A stretch of DNA of 64,000 bases from an uncultured Alphaproteobacteria bacterium (GCA_929200255.1 CAKMYZ010000006.1:93829-157828); one strand, 5' to 3'. Shown: positions 38,876 through 50,208, counted from the first letter of the stretch. Notes: a model not told the origin generated them from the letters alone. Made by a program: numbers and translations.

Positions 38876-41392
38876 TCAGTAAAGGCCACCCGTTGACAGC
38901 GTGCCAAAGGTCGCCTTGTCGCCAACTGTGGCTGTTTCACCTGTTGATGTTGTGACCTGACGCTGCGTACGCGGCACCTCATCAAACAATGGCAAATCTG
39001 CCGCCATCGCAAAACCACCGTCAAACATGATGCCAAACAGCGGTTCTTCGCCGGGGCGGAAGCATTCGCCAATCACATTCTCGCCCGTTGCATCAACGGG
39101 CAGGCGGGCACCACTAAAGCGGTCAATGTTGATGAACTGACAATCGGCAGGCACCGCAAACGGGCCAGAGCCCAGCTTTTCAATCGCCTCACCCATAAAC
39201 CGGTTAAAGACCGGGCCACAGATACCCCCACCGGAGGCACCACGCCCCAGGGTGCGCGGCGTATCATAGCCGATATAGCAACCGGCCACGATGTTGGAGG
39301 AAAAACCGACGAACCACACGTCCTTGGCCTCATTGGTTGTGCCCGTCTTGCCCGCAATCGGCACCGGCAGGTTCACCGTGCCACTGGCCGTGCCGCGCTG
39401 CACAACGCCACGCATCATCGATGTCAACTGATAGGCGGTGATTTCATTCATCACGCGATCGCGGTTCGTGACGATCCGCGGCCCCTCACCTTCGGCAAGC
39501 ACTGCACTGTTGCAATCCACGCATGTGCGTTGGTCATGGCGATAGACAGTGTTACCGTAGCGGTCCTGCACACGGTCCACCAGCGTCGGTTCTACCCGTT
39601 CACCGCCGTTTGCGAACATCGCATAGGCGGCAACCATCTTGAACAGTGTCGTCTCATCCGATCCAAGTGAGGCGGCAAGCACCCGGTTCATGTCTTCATA
39701 GACGCCAAAGCGTTCGGCATAGCGCCCGACCGTATCAATCCCGATCTCTTGCGCCAGACGAATGGTCATCAGGTTCCGCGACCGTTCAATGCCGGTGCGC
39801 ATGGGCGTCGGGCCATAGAACTGGTTGGAAGAGTTGCGCGGTCGCCATGTGCCCTGCGGCGTGTTGATCGTGATTGGCGCATCGACAATGATCGTCGCAG
39901 GGGAATAGCCACTGTCGAGGGCCGCAGCATAGACAAACGGCTTAAACGATGACCCCGGCTGACGCTGCGCCTGTGTCGCACGGTTAAAGACCGAATGCTG
40001 ATAGCTAAAGCCACCCTGCATTGCGATCACACGGCCTGTGTTGACGTCCATCGCCATGAACCCGCCCTGCAATTCCGGCACCTGCCGCAAGGACCAGTTC
40101 TGGAAGTTGCCATCGCCGTCCACAGCGCGGCGCACATGGACCACGTCACCGGGGGTGAAGTTGTCAAAAAAGTCGCCGATCAACCAACGGATGTCGGCGC
40201 GCGGCACGGTTGAAGGCTCGGCTTCTGTGCTTTCGACGCCCTCAATCCCAATGGTCAGCGTATTCTCGGCCACATCCAGAATAACCGCCGGATACCACTG
40301 CCCGCCGTAGTCCACATCACGAGGCACATTTGCATTGGCCAATGCTGCGCGCCACAGGGCCTCATCACCAAGCGCGTCCTCGGGGATGGTCTCACCTGTC
40401 CCGCGCCATTCACCGCTTTCACGGTCGTATTCCTCGAGCGCGCGCTGCAAGGCATGCGCCGCCGTGACCTGCAACTCTGGATCAATTGTCGCCCGGATCG
40501 ACAGACCACCGGAAAAGAACTCCTCTTCACCAAAGTTCTGGCTCAACTGGCGGCGGATTTCATCGGTGAAATAGTCACGTTCCGGCAGGCTATCGCGGAA
40601 ATCATCATAATCACCGCCCTGAACGGACAGCAAAGGCGCCTCGCGTTCCGCGTCATAGGTTGCCTGATCAATATAGCCGTTCTCAAACATCTCGCGCAGC
40701 GTGTTATTGCGCCAGAAGATCGCCGCATCACGGTCGCGGACCGGGTGGCGGTTGCTGGGGGATTTTGGCAAGGACGCCAGATAAGCCGCCTCTCCCGGCG
40801 TCAGCTCGGTCAGCGGTTTGTTGAAATAGGTCAGTGCAGCAGCGGTGACGCCAAAACTGTTCTGCCCCAGAAAAATCTCGTTCAGATACAGCTCAAGAAT
40901 ACGTTCCTTGGGCATCGCACCTTCAATGCGGACCGCCAGAATAATTTCTTTGATCTTGCGCTCGACGGACCGCGAGCCATCCAGCAGGAAGTTCTTCATC
41001 ACCTGTTGTGTAATGGTCGAGGCCCCACGAAGGTTCTCTCCGCGTGATTCCACCGCATCCACAAATGCCGACACCATCCCCATCGCGTCATAACCCGCGT
41101 GTTCGTAGAAGTTCTTGTCCTCAGCGGAAATAAACGCCTGTTTGACGATATCAGGGATTTCCTCGGCGGGGGTGAACAAGCGCCGCTCCACCGCGAATTC
41201 GTCGATAATGCGCCCTTCGCCGGAATAGATCCGGCTGATGGTCTTGGGGGTGTATTGCGACAGCGTCTCATAGCTGGGCAGATCGCGCCCATACATATAA
41301 AGAACACCACCCACGACAAGCGCGCCCATGACAAGGCCAAGGGTCAGCAGCGTGAACAAACCGCCAATAAACGAAGAAATAAAGCGCAGCAT
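38876..41392 (-). CDS. mrcA: penicillin-binding protein 1A
   Basis: MLRFISSFIGGLFTLLTLG; RGASTITQQVMKNFLLDGSRSVERKIKEI; RQPGSSFKPFVYAAALD. Confidence 0.95.
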   Translation of the reverse strand: MLRFISSFIGGLFTLLTLGLVMGALVVGGVLYMYGRDLPSYETLSQYTPKTISRIYSGEGRIIDEFAVERRLFTPAEEIPDIVKQAFISAEDKNFYEHAGYDAMGMVSAFVDAVESRGENLRGASTITQQVMKNFLLDGSRSVERKIKEIILAVRIEGAMPKERILELYLNEIFLGQNSFGVTAAALTYFNKPLTELTPGEAAYLASLPKSPSNRHPVRDRDAAIFWRNNTLREMFENGYIDQATYDAEREAPLLSVQGGDYDDFRDSLPERDYFTDEIRRQLSQNFGEEEFFSGGLSIRATIDPELQVTAAHALQRALEEYDRESGEWRGTGETIPEDALGDEALWRAALANANVPRDVDYGGQWYPAVILDVAENTLTIGIEGVESTEAEPSTVPRADIRWLIGDFFDNFTPGDVVHVRRAVDGDGNFQNWSLRQVPELQGGFMAMDVNTGRVIAMQGGFSYQHSVFNRATQAQRQPGSSFKPFVYAAALDSGYSPATIIVDAPITINTPQGTWRPRNSSNQFYGPTPMRTGIERSRNLMTIRLAQEIGIDTVGRYAERFGVYEDMNRVLAASLGSDETTLFKMVAAYAMFANGGERVEPTLVDRVQDRYGNTVYRHDQRTCVDCNSAVLAEGEGPRIVTNRDRVMNEITAYQLTSMMRGVVQRGTASGTVNLPVPIAGKTGTTNEAKDVWFVGFSSNIVAGCYIGYDTPRTLGRGASGGGICGPVFNRFMGEAIEKLGSGPFAVPADCQFINIDRFSGARLPVDATGENVIGECFRPGEEPLFGIMFDGGFAMAADLPLFDEVPRTQRQVTTSTGETATVGDKATFGTLSTGGLY

Positions 41393-41549
41393 AGGCGGTG
41401 ATACAGTCCTGTTTGTTTTGCCTCTGTATACTTGGACGTGGCCCAATGGTCAAAAGACCAATTGCCCGGTTCGGCCACAACGTGCCGCCACGCCCGTCAC
41501 ATTTCAAAGAGGGCTTGTGCAGGTTCCGGTCAGACGCCATTCAGGCACC

Positions 41550-42158
41550 ATGCAAGCAGATGATGTGATCCCCACCTATGAACGCCTTGGCCAGACATGG
41601 GCCAAGCAGCGCAGCCGTAACCTGATGGAAAAGCACTGGCTGGACAGGTTTCTGGCCGCCGCCCCACGCACTTCGGGGCCAAGCCATGTGCTGGATATCG
41701 GCTGCGGGTCCGGCCAGCCGATTGCTACGTATCTGTCAGAGCGTGGCGTGCGACTGACGGGGGTGGATGCCGCATGGACAATGACAAAGCTTTACGCAGG
41801 CAACCTGCCCGCGGCAAAGATTGTGCAGGCCGACATGCGAGGGCTGGCACTGGATCAGACCTTTGATGCGATCCTCGCGTGGAACAGTTTCTTTCACCTC
41901 TCGGCCGCCGATCAGCGCCCGATGTTCGCGACATTTGCAGCCCACGCAGCACCGCGCGCCGCACTCATGTTCACCTCGGGGCATATTGCGGGCGAGGCCA
42001 TTGGCACCGTGGCCGACGCCCCGATCTACCACGCGTCACTTGACCCAGAGGAATACCGGCAACTGTTAGATGAGGTGGGTTTTAAAGTCCTGCATTTCAC
42101 AGCCGAAGACCCCAATTGCGGGCAGCATACGGTCTGGATCGCACAGTATCGGCCCTAG
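41550..42158 (+). CDS. class I SAM-dependent methyltransferase
   Basis: HVLDIGCGSGQPIATYLSERGVRLTGVDAAWTM. Confidence 0.88.
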   Translation: MQADDVIPTYERLGQTWAKQRSRNLMEKHWLDRFLAAAPRTSGPSHVLDIGCGSGQPIATYLSERGVRLTGVDAAWTMTKLYAGNLPAAKIVQADMRGLALDQTFDAILAWNSFFHLSAADQRPMFATFAAHAAPRAALMFTSGHIAGEAIGTVADAPIYHASLDPEEYRQLLDEVGFKVLHFTAEDPNCGQHTVWIAQYRP

Positions 42159-42167
42159 GGCCTGACC

Positions 42168-43322
42168 CTAGCGCGCCAAGAGCGCGACGGTGCTTGTCAC
42201 TGCCGCGATGATTTTCCGGCGACCTGCCGGGTTGGCCAGAAAGGCGCGATCATCGGCATTCGACAAAAAGCCCACCTCGACAAGAACACTGGGGAAATCC
42301 GCCGCCGTCAACACGGCAAACTGCCCTTCACGGCGCGGGCGTGAATTCATCGGCACCCCCTGGGTTGCCATCGCCGTGGCCAACGCATCGGCAAAGCGTC
42401 GCGCCGCAGGGCCTGTTTGGGCGCGGGCCAAATCCATCAAAGCGGTGGCCACGCGATCCTCTGTTGCGTTCAGATCGACACCAGACAGCAAATCACCCCG
42501 CTCATGGCGCTCCACGATCCGCTGCGACGCCGCAGTCCCGCCATCAGGGGCCAATGTGTAAACAGAGGCACCCCGTGCCGCATCGGTTTCCAACGCATCC
42601 GCGTGCAGCGAAATCATCAGATCCGCCCCCACCTGCCGTGCAAAGGTCAGTCGGGCAGAAAGGGGCACAAATACATCCCCGCTGCGGGTCAGAACCGCCC
42701 GTACTTTCGGCAACTCACCCAGGCTGACGGCCAACTCCGCGGCAAGCAGCAAAGTCAGATCCGCCTCCTTGATGCCGCCCTGATTGGCACCAGGATCAAT
42801 CCCGCCATGACCCGGGTCAATGACCACGACAAAATCCTCGCTTCGAGCAATCCTAGCGGCTTCTTGGCTGTCAAAACCGGTCACGGCCTCCCAGCCTAGA
42901 TCAGGTGGCGCACCGCTGGCGGCGGCGAATTCCACCTCTGAGGTCTGCTCAAGCACCAGCGACAGGGCTGCACCTTCGGGGTGCGCCACCATACCCGCCT
43001 CTGCGATGATCAGCGGCTCTGCCAGATCGATCACCATACGCGACCAGCCGGGGCGCAAGGGGCCAAAGCGCACGGCAGTCGCGCGGTCACCCGACAGCAC
43101 CGTATCAGGATCAAGGCCTGCGATATCTGTCACCTCAAAATCAAGGACCAGACGGCGCGGCGCATCCAGTGTGAAGACACGGTAAGGGACAATCTCGCTT
43201 AGCCCCAATGTGACCTCCAGCTTCCACCAGCCGTCACGCACCGCACTGCGTTCTGGATCAAAACTGACCTGCGCCTGCCCCATACTGGCCAGACAAAGCA
43301 ATACCAGAACCCAGCGGATCAT
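42168..43322 (-). CDS. amiC: N-acetylmuramoyl-L-alanine amidase (Amidase_3)
   Basis: VVIDPGHGGIDPGANQGGIKEADLTLLLA; LMISLHADA; VLVEVGFLSNADDRAFL. Confidence 0.93.
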   Translation of the reverse strand: MIRWVLVLLCLASMGQAQVSFDPERSAVRDGWWKLEVTLGLSEIVPYRVFTLDAPRRLVLDFEVTDIAGLDPDTVLSGDRATAVRFGPLRPGWSRMVIDLAEPLIIAEAGMVAHPEGAALSLVLEQTSEVEFAAASGAPPDLGWEAVTGFDSQEAARIARSEDFVVVIDPGHGGIDPGANQGGIKEADLTLLLAAELAVSLGELPKVRAVLTRSGDVFVPLSARLTFARQVGADLMISLHADALETDAARGASVYTLAPDGGTAASQRIVERHERGDLLSGVDLNATEDRVATALMDLARAQTGPAARRFADALATAMATQGVPMNSRPRREGQFAVLTAADFPSVLVEVGFLSNADDRAFLANPAGRRKIIAAVTSTVALLAR

Positions 43323-44464
43323 GATGCACGCGCCTGCATAAAGCGGGTCAAACGGGTAAGGCCTTCGCGGGTATCCTCGGTCGCGCGGGCATAGGAAAAG
43401 CGCAGCCAATAATGCCCCCGCGCCGCATCAAAATCGAGGCCGGGTGTGACAGCAACGCCCGCTTTTTCAAGAAGTTCAGCGGCAAAACCCAATGCATCAT
43501 CAGTGAACTCTGACACATCAACATAGACGTAGAATCCTCCATCCGGTGGGGCAAAGCGCGTCATTCCAGCCGCTTGCAAACCTTCCATCATCAAGGCGCG
43601 GTTGGCGGCATAAATGGCTTTGTTGGCCTCCAACTCTGCCGTGCAATCCATTGCATGCAACGCCAGCCGCTGGGCCGCGTGGGAGGCGCAAATGAACATA
43701 TTCTGGGCCAACCGTTCAACACGGCGCACGTGATCCTGCGGGACAATCATCCATCCGACCCGCCAGCCGGTCATCGAAAAATACTTTGAGAAGGAGTTCA
43801 CGACATAAACGTCATCGGTGACCTGCAAAGCGGTCGCCGGCGCAATGTCATAGTCAATCCCATGATAAATCTCGTCCGAGATCAGCGCCGCTCCACGCGC
43901 AGCACAGGCCTGCGCCAATGCGGCCAGCTCAGCCTGGTTCAGCATCGTGCCCGTGGGGTTGGCGGGTGAGGCCACAATCAGCCCGTCCAGATCATGCGTC
44001 GCCACATCGTCGGGGCGTGGCTGAAACCGCTGGGCAAAGGTTGTGGGGATATCCACTGGGGTCAGGCCGACCGCCTTCAAAATCTGCCGGTAAGACGGGT
44101 AGCACGGCGTTCCCAGGCCCACGCGCGCGTCATTGTCAAAAAGCGCCGAGAAGGCGATCAGAAAGGCGCCCGAGGCCCCGCTGGTGATCACAACACGGGC
44201 CGGGTCCAGATCAACACCGTACCAATCAGCGTAATGGCGGGCGATCCGGGCGCGCAACTCTGGCAGGCCAAAGCCCACGGTATACCCCAGCGGATCAGAC
44301 ATCTCGGCCATCAATGCCGCCTTCGCGGCCTCAGGCGCACCGGTGCCGGGTTGCCCCACTTCCATATGGATAATGTGACGGCCAGCGGCCTCGGCCTGCC
44401 GGGCTGCTTCCATCACGTCCATGACGATGAACGGATCAACATCACCGCGTGTTGAATGTCGCAT
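43319..44464 (-). CDS. PLP-dependent aminotransferase class I/II
   Basis: HMEVGQPGTGAPEAAKAAL; NSFSKYFSMTGWRVGWMIVP. Confidence 0.92.
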   Translation of the reverse strand: MRHSTRGDVDPFIVMDVMEAARQAEAAGRHIIHMEVGQPGTGAPEAAKAALMAEMSDPLGYTVGFGLPELRARIARHYADWYGVDLDPARVVITSGASGAFLIAFSALFDNDARVGLGTPCYPSYRQILKAVGLTPVDIPTTFAQRFQPRPDDVATHDLDGLIVASPANPTGTMLNQAELAALAQACAARGAALISDEIYHGIDYDIAPATALQVTDDVYVVNSFSKYFSMTGWRVGWMIVPQDHVRRVERLAQNMFICASHAAQRLALHAMDCTAELEANKAIYAANRALMMEGLQAAGMTRFAPPDGGFYVYVDVSEFTDDALGFAAELLEKAGVAVTPGLDFDAARGHYWLRFSYARATEDTREGLTRLTRFMQARAS

Positions 44465-44632
44465 CTGCTGCCTCATGTTGGTTGTCCCCTGTGTGCCCGC
44501 GACAACGGGGGAAGGTCAATGCGCAATGGATGGGCAGCCGCCTACAGGCGTTGTTGTCTTCAACTTCGAAGGTCGGTACCTTCTTTGGCGGCGGCCTGCC
44601 AGACGATCAGCCGACACAAAGGAGCCTGAAGA

Positions 44633-45040
44633 GTGATCGAACCTCGCTACGACGGAGTGTGGAGCCTGCTCCCGGAACTCAGTTTCTATGAGGCTGGCCA
44701 ACCGCCTCAAGAAGGACGATATGAAATCAGTGTAGAAGGAACGACCGTCAGTTTCTCAGTGCGCTGGAGGGTCGGCGACAAGAATCAGTCTATCAGCTTC
44801 TCTGGGCCTCTGGACGGGCAGTTGCATCGGTCAGATGTGGCCCCCAACAGCACGGTCTCATTCACCCACGTTGATGACAATACGCTCGAGAGCGCCTTTT
44901 TCGTCGATGACGTTCAGATGGCGTTTGCCCGAAGACAGGTTTCACACGACGGCACGCTTTTGGCAGTGCTCCAGGTCAACACCAAACCCGACGGATCTTC
45001 GGTTCGGATCACGCAAGTCTACCGGCGTGTCGGCGAATAA
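44633..45040 (+). CDS. hypothetical protein, probable beta-barrel/lipocalin-like
   Basis: 135 aa, regular beta-strand pattern; no recognised family. Confidence 0.6.
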   Translation: MIEPRYDGVWSLLPELSFYEAGQPPQEGRYEISVEGTTVSFSVRWRVGDKNQSISFSGPLDGQLHRSDVAPNSTVSFTHVDDNTLESAFFVDDVQMAFARRQVSHDGTLLAVLQVNTKPDGSSVRITQVYRRVGE

Positions 45041-45088
45041 CATCGGGTCCGATCCGAATTCCTCGCGGTAACAACAACAGCAGCTGTG

Positions 45089-45415
45089 TCAGCGGGTTTC
45101 GAATCGCGTGTGCAATTGCATCAGAGCATCCAGGACCACTGCCCGATCTGCTTTGTAGAAAACCCAATTCTTAATTGGCCGAAATGTTACCAGCTGAGCG
45201 TCAGCTAACGTCCGGAGATGGTTGGTCACCGTCGGCTGAGACAGCCCAATTTTGTCAGTGATCGCCCCCACGCAGACGCCATCCTTTACCAAATCCCCAT
45301 CCCGCTGCGCCGGAAAGTGAGCGGTAGGGTCCAACAGCCACTCCAACATTTGCATACGCTTTTCATTGGCAAGTGCTCGTAGAACAGTTTGCGTTGACAC
45401 GGTTTTGTCAGACAT
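45089..45415 (-). CDS. ArsR-family HTH regulator
   Basis: LRALANEKRMQMLEWLLDP...ITDKIGLSQPTVTNHLRTLADAQLVTFRPIKNWVFYKAD. Confidence 0.9.
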   Translation of the reverse strand: MSDKTVSTQTVLRALANEKRMQMLEWLLDPTAHFPAQRDGDLVKDGVCVGAITDKIGLSQPTVTNHLRTLADAQLVTFRPIKNWVFYKADRAVVLDALMQLHTRFETR

Positions 45416-45433
45416 ATAGTTAAAAACCTATAT
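45414..45433. promoter_or_regulatory. inverted repeat ATATAG-N8-CTATAT overlapping the arsR start codon
   Basis: Read directly; typical position for an autoregulated ArsR operator. Confidence 0.5.
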
Positions 45434-45504
45434 TGATCTTTTTCGATACACCACTTCTTAGCAAACGACTGGGACGTGGGAAACTCCAATATTATGGATA
45501 CACA

Positions 45505-46383
45505 GTGACAACACGCGACCTATGTCTAATCATTCTAACAACCCTGATCTGGGGGCTCAATTTCGTTGTCATAAAATGGGGTGTGCAGGACGTGAGTGCC
45601 CCAATGATGACTGCATTAAGGTTCACCCTTGTCGCCGTTCCTTTGGTGTTCTTTGTAAGGCGGCCAACCATACCAATTGCAGTCACTGCGTCTTATGGTC
45701 TCCTTTTTGGGTGCGGCATTTGGGGATTGGTCAACTTTGCAATCTCCCTTGGGACACCAGCGGGGCAAGCGTCACTACTATTGCAGTCGAGTGCCTTTAT
45801 GACCGTTGTGGCTGGTGCTTTATTCTTCTCGGAAACAATCTCGGGCCAAAAGCTAGTTGGTATAATAACTGCACTTGTTGGCTTCATTTCGATCGCCTGG
45901 GGCGGCCTCTTGGCAGATTCGATTTGGGGTGTTGCCCTCGTGCTTCTTGCTGGCCTATCTTGGACGATCTGCAATGTCCTCGTCCGGATTTACAAACCAA
46001 CAGACATTCTGAGTTTTATCGTTTGGTCCAGCCTGTTCGTCCCTATTCCAATCCTGATCTATTTAGTCCTGTTCACATCCGAACTTACTGATGGCGTTGC
46101 CCAATTTGGCTGGCGCGGTTTGATGTCCATTCTTTTTCAGGCTGGTGTTACAACCATAATTGGCTATGGTGTCTGGACCAGAATGATCAACAAATACGGG
46201 CTCTCAGCAGTCTCCCCATATTCACTACTCGTGCCTGTTTCAGGCCTGATGTTTGGATGGGTTCTCTATGGTGAAACTGCAAAACCTCTGGAACTCATCG
46301 GATCCATCCTGGTCCTGGTTGGATTGGCCGTCATGTCTGGAGCATTCTCAGTCATTTTGGCGCGACTTAACCCGCGCACTTAG
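45505..46383 (+). CDS. EamA/DMT family transporter
   Basis: VTTRDLCLIILTTLIWGLNFVVIKWGVQDVSAPMMTALRFTLVAVPLVFF; 10 TM pattern; GTG start proposed. Confidence 0.85.
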   Translation: MTTRDLCLIILTTLIWGLNFVVIKWGVQDVSAPMMTALRFTLVAVPLVFFVRRPTIPIAVTASYGLLFGCGIWGLVNFAISLGTPAGQASLLLQSSAFMTVVAGALFFSETISGQKLVGIITALVGFISIAWGGLLADSIWGVALVLLAGLSWTICNVLVRIYKPTDILSFIVWSSLFVPIPILIYLVLFTSELTDGVAQFGWRGLMSILFQAGVTTIIGYGVWTRMINKYGLSAVSPYSLLVPVSGLMFGWVLYGETAKPLELIGSILVLVGLAVMSGAFSVILARLNPRT

Positions 46384-46476
46384 TCTGCACCTCAGAAATC
46401 ACAAGTCGACATTCAAGCACCCCACGGAATCCGCCGTTAAGGGCCCAATACGGATATTCAGGCCTGTGATCCGCCC

Positions 46477-47598
46477 CTACTCCGCCGCCGCTCTCTGCGC
46501 TTCAAGCTCCGCCGCCTTCTTCTCCACCTGCGCCACGATATGATCCACCATATCGTCATTGGATTGCTTGTGGCTTTGCTTGCCTGCCAGATAGACCATC
46601 CCCGACCCAGCCCCGCCGCCGGTAAAGCCAACGTCGGTCATCAGCGCCTCGCCCGGCCCGTTCACCACGCAGCCGATGATCGACAGCGACATGGGCGTTT
46701 TGATGTGCTCCAGCCGCTTTTCCAACGTCTCAACCGTTTTGATCACGTCAAACCCTTGCCGCGCGCAGGAGGGACAGGAAATGATATTCACGCCGCGGTG
46801 GCGCAGCCCAAGGGATTTGAGGATCTCGAACCCCATTTTCACCTCTTCCACCGGATCAGCCGACAGCGACACACGGATCGTATCACCAATCCCCATCCAC
46901 AGCAGGTTCCCCATGCCAATGGCTGATTTCACGGTGCCGCTGATCAGACCGCCCGCCTCGGTGATGCCCAGATGGATCGGCGCGTCTGTCGCCTCTGCCA
47001 ACTGCTGATAGGCGGCGGCGGCCATGAACACGTCAGAGGCTTTGCAGGATATCTTGAATGCGTGGAAGTCATTATCTTGCAGGATTTTGATATGATCCAG
47101 ACCGCTTTCCACCATCGCGTCGGGGCAAGGTTCACTGTATTTGTCCAGCAGGTGCTTTTCCAATGATCCGGCATTCACGCCGATGCGGATGGAACAATTG
47201 TGATCGCGCGCCGCCTTGATGACCTCTTTGACGCGCTTCTCATCACCTATGTTGCCGGGGTTGATGCGCAGGCAGGCCGCACCCGCCTCTGCCGCCTCAA
47301 TCCCACGTTTGTAATGGAAATGGATATCAGCGACGATCGGCACGGACACCTCAGGCACGATCTGCCGCAATGCGGCGCTGGACGCCTCATCAGGGACCGA
47401 AACCCGCACGATATCGGCACCGGCCTCGGCGGCGGCGTTCACTTGATCAATTGTCGCCTTGATGTCCGTGGTCAGGGTATTGGTCATCGTCTGCACGGTG
47501 ATCGGTGCATCCCCACCCACTGGCACATTGCCAACCATGATCTGGCGCGATTTGCGGCGATAGATATTGCGCCACGGACGAATATGATTGAGGGACAT
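46477..47598 (-). CDS. ispG: 4-hydroxy-3-methylbut-2-en-1-yl diphosphate synthase
   Basis: [71 protein letters not shown]. Confidence 0.96.
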   Translation of the reverse strand: MSLNHIRPWRNIYRRKSRQIMVGNVPVGGDAPITVQTMTNTLTTDIKATIDQVNAAAEAGADIVRVSVPDEASSAALRQIVPEVSVPIVADIHFHYKRGIEAAEAGAACLRINPGNIGDEKRVKEVIKAARDHNCSIRIGVNAGSLEKHLLDKYSEPCPDAMVESGLDHIKILQDNDFHAFKISCKASDVFMAAAAYQQLAEATDAPIHLGITEAGGLISGTVKSAIGMGNLLWMGIGDTIRVSLSADPVEEVKMGFEILKSLGLRHRGVNIISCPSCARQGFDVIKTVETLEKRLEHIKTPMSLSIIGCVVNGPGEALMTDVGFTGGGAGSGMVYLAGKQSHKQSNDDMVDHIVAQVEKKAAELEAQRAAAE

Positions 47599-47674
47599 GG
47601 GGCCAGCCTATGAGAGCATTTGTTGCCGGCAACCTAAGCGGCTCTGCGGCGGTCAGCAAGGCCGTGTGCTGCGG

Positions 47675-48868
47675 CTATTCGGCAGGGGCGACCTGTGCGA
47701 CGTTGACGATCTCGGCCAGGTCAGTATCCGCAGACAAATCCGCAACGGCAAAACTTTCAGTCAGGCTTTGCACGGTCAACTCTACATTTGATGTAACCGT
47801 GCCGGTTTGCCCAACAGGGCCATAATGCACGCCGTTGACGGCAAAATACATGGCTCCGCTTTCGCCCACACGCAGACTGGCGGGGTCCTCGGTTGCAGGC
47901 ACGACAAAGTTCTGTCCCGGCTCCATCACGCCTTCAAAGATCACAGTGCCATTAGCGGCGCGCACCCGCACCCAGGCAGGACGCACGGCAACCAGTTGCA
48001 GCTCTGGCACATTGGGTTCAACAACCTGGATCGGCGCAGGCTGCGGCATATCCAGGGCTGCCAGTTCCGTGGCAGGTGAGCCGGACACCGTCACTTGCGG
48101 CACCAACGCCCCAATTGTATCGCGGTTCAGGGTCGAAATCGGCGCATCGCGGGCGACAAGAACCGGAACGTCCAGAGCTTGCGGGCGATAGAGCCGGTCA
48201 AGTGCTTCTGTCGATGGGGCTTCAAACCCCGACAACGCATCAACAGGCTGAACGGCATTTGCAGCCCCCGCCAACGGGTCAAGATCGGACACAACAACCG
48301 GGGCCTGCTCAACCGGGGCAAATTGGACCTTCTGAACCTCTTGCAGGACAGTCCAGCCCCCAAAGCCCAAACCAGCGATCAAAGCCACCAACACCAGAAC
48401 GGATCCAATCGCGCGTGGCTCAATACCGGAAAAGACGGCATCCCCAGCAGGTACAAAAGGTGTGGCGGAGCCGGAAAAGATGTCCTTGCCAATCGTGGCC
48501 GAGGACGGATCAAACGTCTTGCCCTTCAAAGAAGAGGCTTCTGCCGACATACCATGGGCCGTCGCAAAACCGCTCTCTTCGCAAAACGCGTCAAAGGCAT
48601 GATCGGGATCCATGTTCAGATAACGCGCGTAAGAGCGCACATAACCAGCAATAAAACCCGGCGTATCAAAGGCAGAGGGATCGGCATTTTCGATGGCAGC
48701 AATATAGGCGGCTTTGATCTTGAGTTCGCGCTGCACGTCCAGCAGGCTCTTGCCCATCGTTGCACGCTCACCGCGCATCAAGTCACCAAGCCGTAATTCG
48801 TAGTCGTCAAACCCTTTGGCTTGAACATCCTCCGGTGCGTCTCCGCGCTTGAAGGTCTTCCCGATCAT
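47675..48868 (-). CDS. RodZ-like HTH + DUF4115 membrane protein
   Basis: MRGERATMGKSLLDVQRELKIKAAYIAAIENADPSAFDTPGFIAGYVRSYARYL; C-terminal DUF4115-like domain. Confidence 0.88.
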   Translation of the reverse strand: MIGKTFKRGDAPEDVQAKGFDDYELRLGDLMRGERATMGKSLLDVQRELKIKAAYIAAIENADPSAFDTPGFIAGYVRSYARYLNMDPDHAFDAFCEESGFATAHGMSAEASSLKGKTFDPSSATIGKDIFSGSATPFVPAGDAVFSGIEPRAIGSVLVLVALIAGLGFGGWTVLQEVQKVQFAPVEQAPVVVSDLDPLAGAANAVQPVDALSGFEAPSTEALDRLYRPQALDVPVLVARDAPISTLNRDTIGALVPQVTVSGSPATELAALDMPQPAPIQVVEPNVPELQLVAVRPAWVRVRAANGTVIFEGVMEPGQNFVVPATEDPASLRVGESGAMYFAVNGVHYGPVGQTGTVTSNVELTVQSLTESFAVADLSADTDLAEIVNVAQVAPAE

Positions 48869-48984
48869 CGACTGTCCCGTCGCTCAATGCCCCTAAACTG
48901 CTCACTTTTTCCGAATCGTGGACAGTGGGCGGTCTAGCCCCTCCATAGCACGTCAACAGGAGTTATGCACAGGTTGATTGAATG

Positions 48985-50208
48985 TTAACCTGCTAATTCG
49001 GCACGATTCAGCGCGCAATGCGACCAAAGGCCATCCAAAGCGCCGACCAAAGCGTCCATTTCGCGAGGCCCATGCACCGGCGATGGCGTAAAGCGCAGCC
49101 GCTCGGTCCCGCGTGGCACCGTGGGAAAGTTGATTGGCTGCACGTAGATGCCAAAATTGGACAAGAGCATATCTGACAGCTTCTTGGTATGTACCGGATC
49201 ACCCACAATCAGCGGCACGATATGTGTGCCATGATCAATGATAGGCAAACCCAGCCCCTTAAGGCGCAGCTTCAGGATCTTGGCCTGCGTCTGTTGCTGC
49301 ACGCGCAGGCTGTCGTCTTCTTTGAGGTGAGCCACGCTGGCCACCGCACCTGCGGCAACGGCAGGTGGCAGCGATGTGGTAAAGATGAACCCCGGCGCAT
49401 AAGACCTTATCGCGTCGCACATTTTTGCAGAAGCAGCGATATACCCCCCCATGATACCATAGGCCTTGGCCAAGGTGCCGTTGATGATATCGATCCGGCC
49501 CATCAGGCCATCGCGCCCGGCAACGCCTGCCCCGCGCGGGCCGTACATGCCGACCGCATGAACTTCATCAATGTAAGTCAGCGCGCCAAATTCATCCGCC
49601 AGATCGCAGATTTCAGCGATGGGGCCGAAATCACCATCCATCGAATAGATCGATTCAAATGCAATCACCTTGGGGGCGGCCGGATCATCCGCGGCTAACA
49701 ATTCTCTCAGGTGATCAAGATCGTTGTGACGGAAGATACGCTTGGCCCCGCCATTGCGGCGCACGCCTTCGATCATCGATGCATGGTTCAGCGCGTCGGA
49801 ATAGATGATCAGGCCGGGAAACAGCTTGGGCAATGTGCTCAGCGTGGCGTCATTGGCGATATAGGCTGAGGTGAACAGCAGTGCGGCTTCCTTGTGGTGC
49901 AAATCCGCCAGTTCTGCCTCTAGCCGTTTGTGATAAACAGTCGTGCCGGAAATATTGCGGGTCCCGCCAGAGCCAGCACCAGTGGCATCAATGGCCTCAT
50001 GCATGGCGGCCAGAACGACAGGATGCTGGCCCATGCCCAGATAGTCGTTGCCGCACCAAACGGTCACAGGCGCCTCAGAACCGTCCGGCTTGCGCCATGT
50101 GGCATGAGGAAACTGCCCGCGCTTGCGTTCAATATCGATGAACGTGCGGTAACGGCCTTCTTCGTGCAAAGTCGCAATCGCTGTGTCCAATTGGGCGCTG
50201 TAGTCCAC
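48985..50208 (-). CDS. hemA: 5-aminolevulinate synthase
   Basis: [81 protein letters not shown] start at 50208. Confidence 0.95.
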   Translation of the reverse strand: MDYSAQLDTAIATLHEEGRYRTFIDIERKRGQFPHATWRKPDGSEAPVTVWCGNDYLGMGQHPVVLAAMHEAIDATGAGSGGTRNISGTTVYHKRLEAELADLHHKEAALLFTSAYIANDATLSTLPKLFPGLIIYSDALNHASMIEGVRRNGGAKRIFRHNDLDHLRELLAADDPAAPKVIAFESIYSMDGDFGPIAEICDLADEFGALTYIDEVHAVGMYGPRGAGVAGRDGLMGRIDIINGTLAKAYGIMGGYIAASAKMCDAIRSYAPGFIFTTSLPPAVAAGAVASVAHLKEDDSLRVQQQTQAKILKLRLKGLGLPIIDHGTHIVPLIVGDPVHTKKLSDMLLSNFGIYVQPINFPTVPRGTERLRFTPSPVHGPREMDALVGALDGLWSHCALNRAELAG

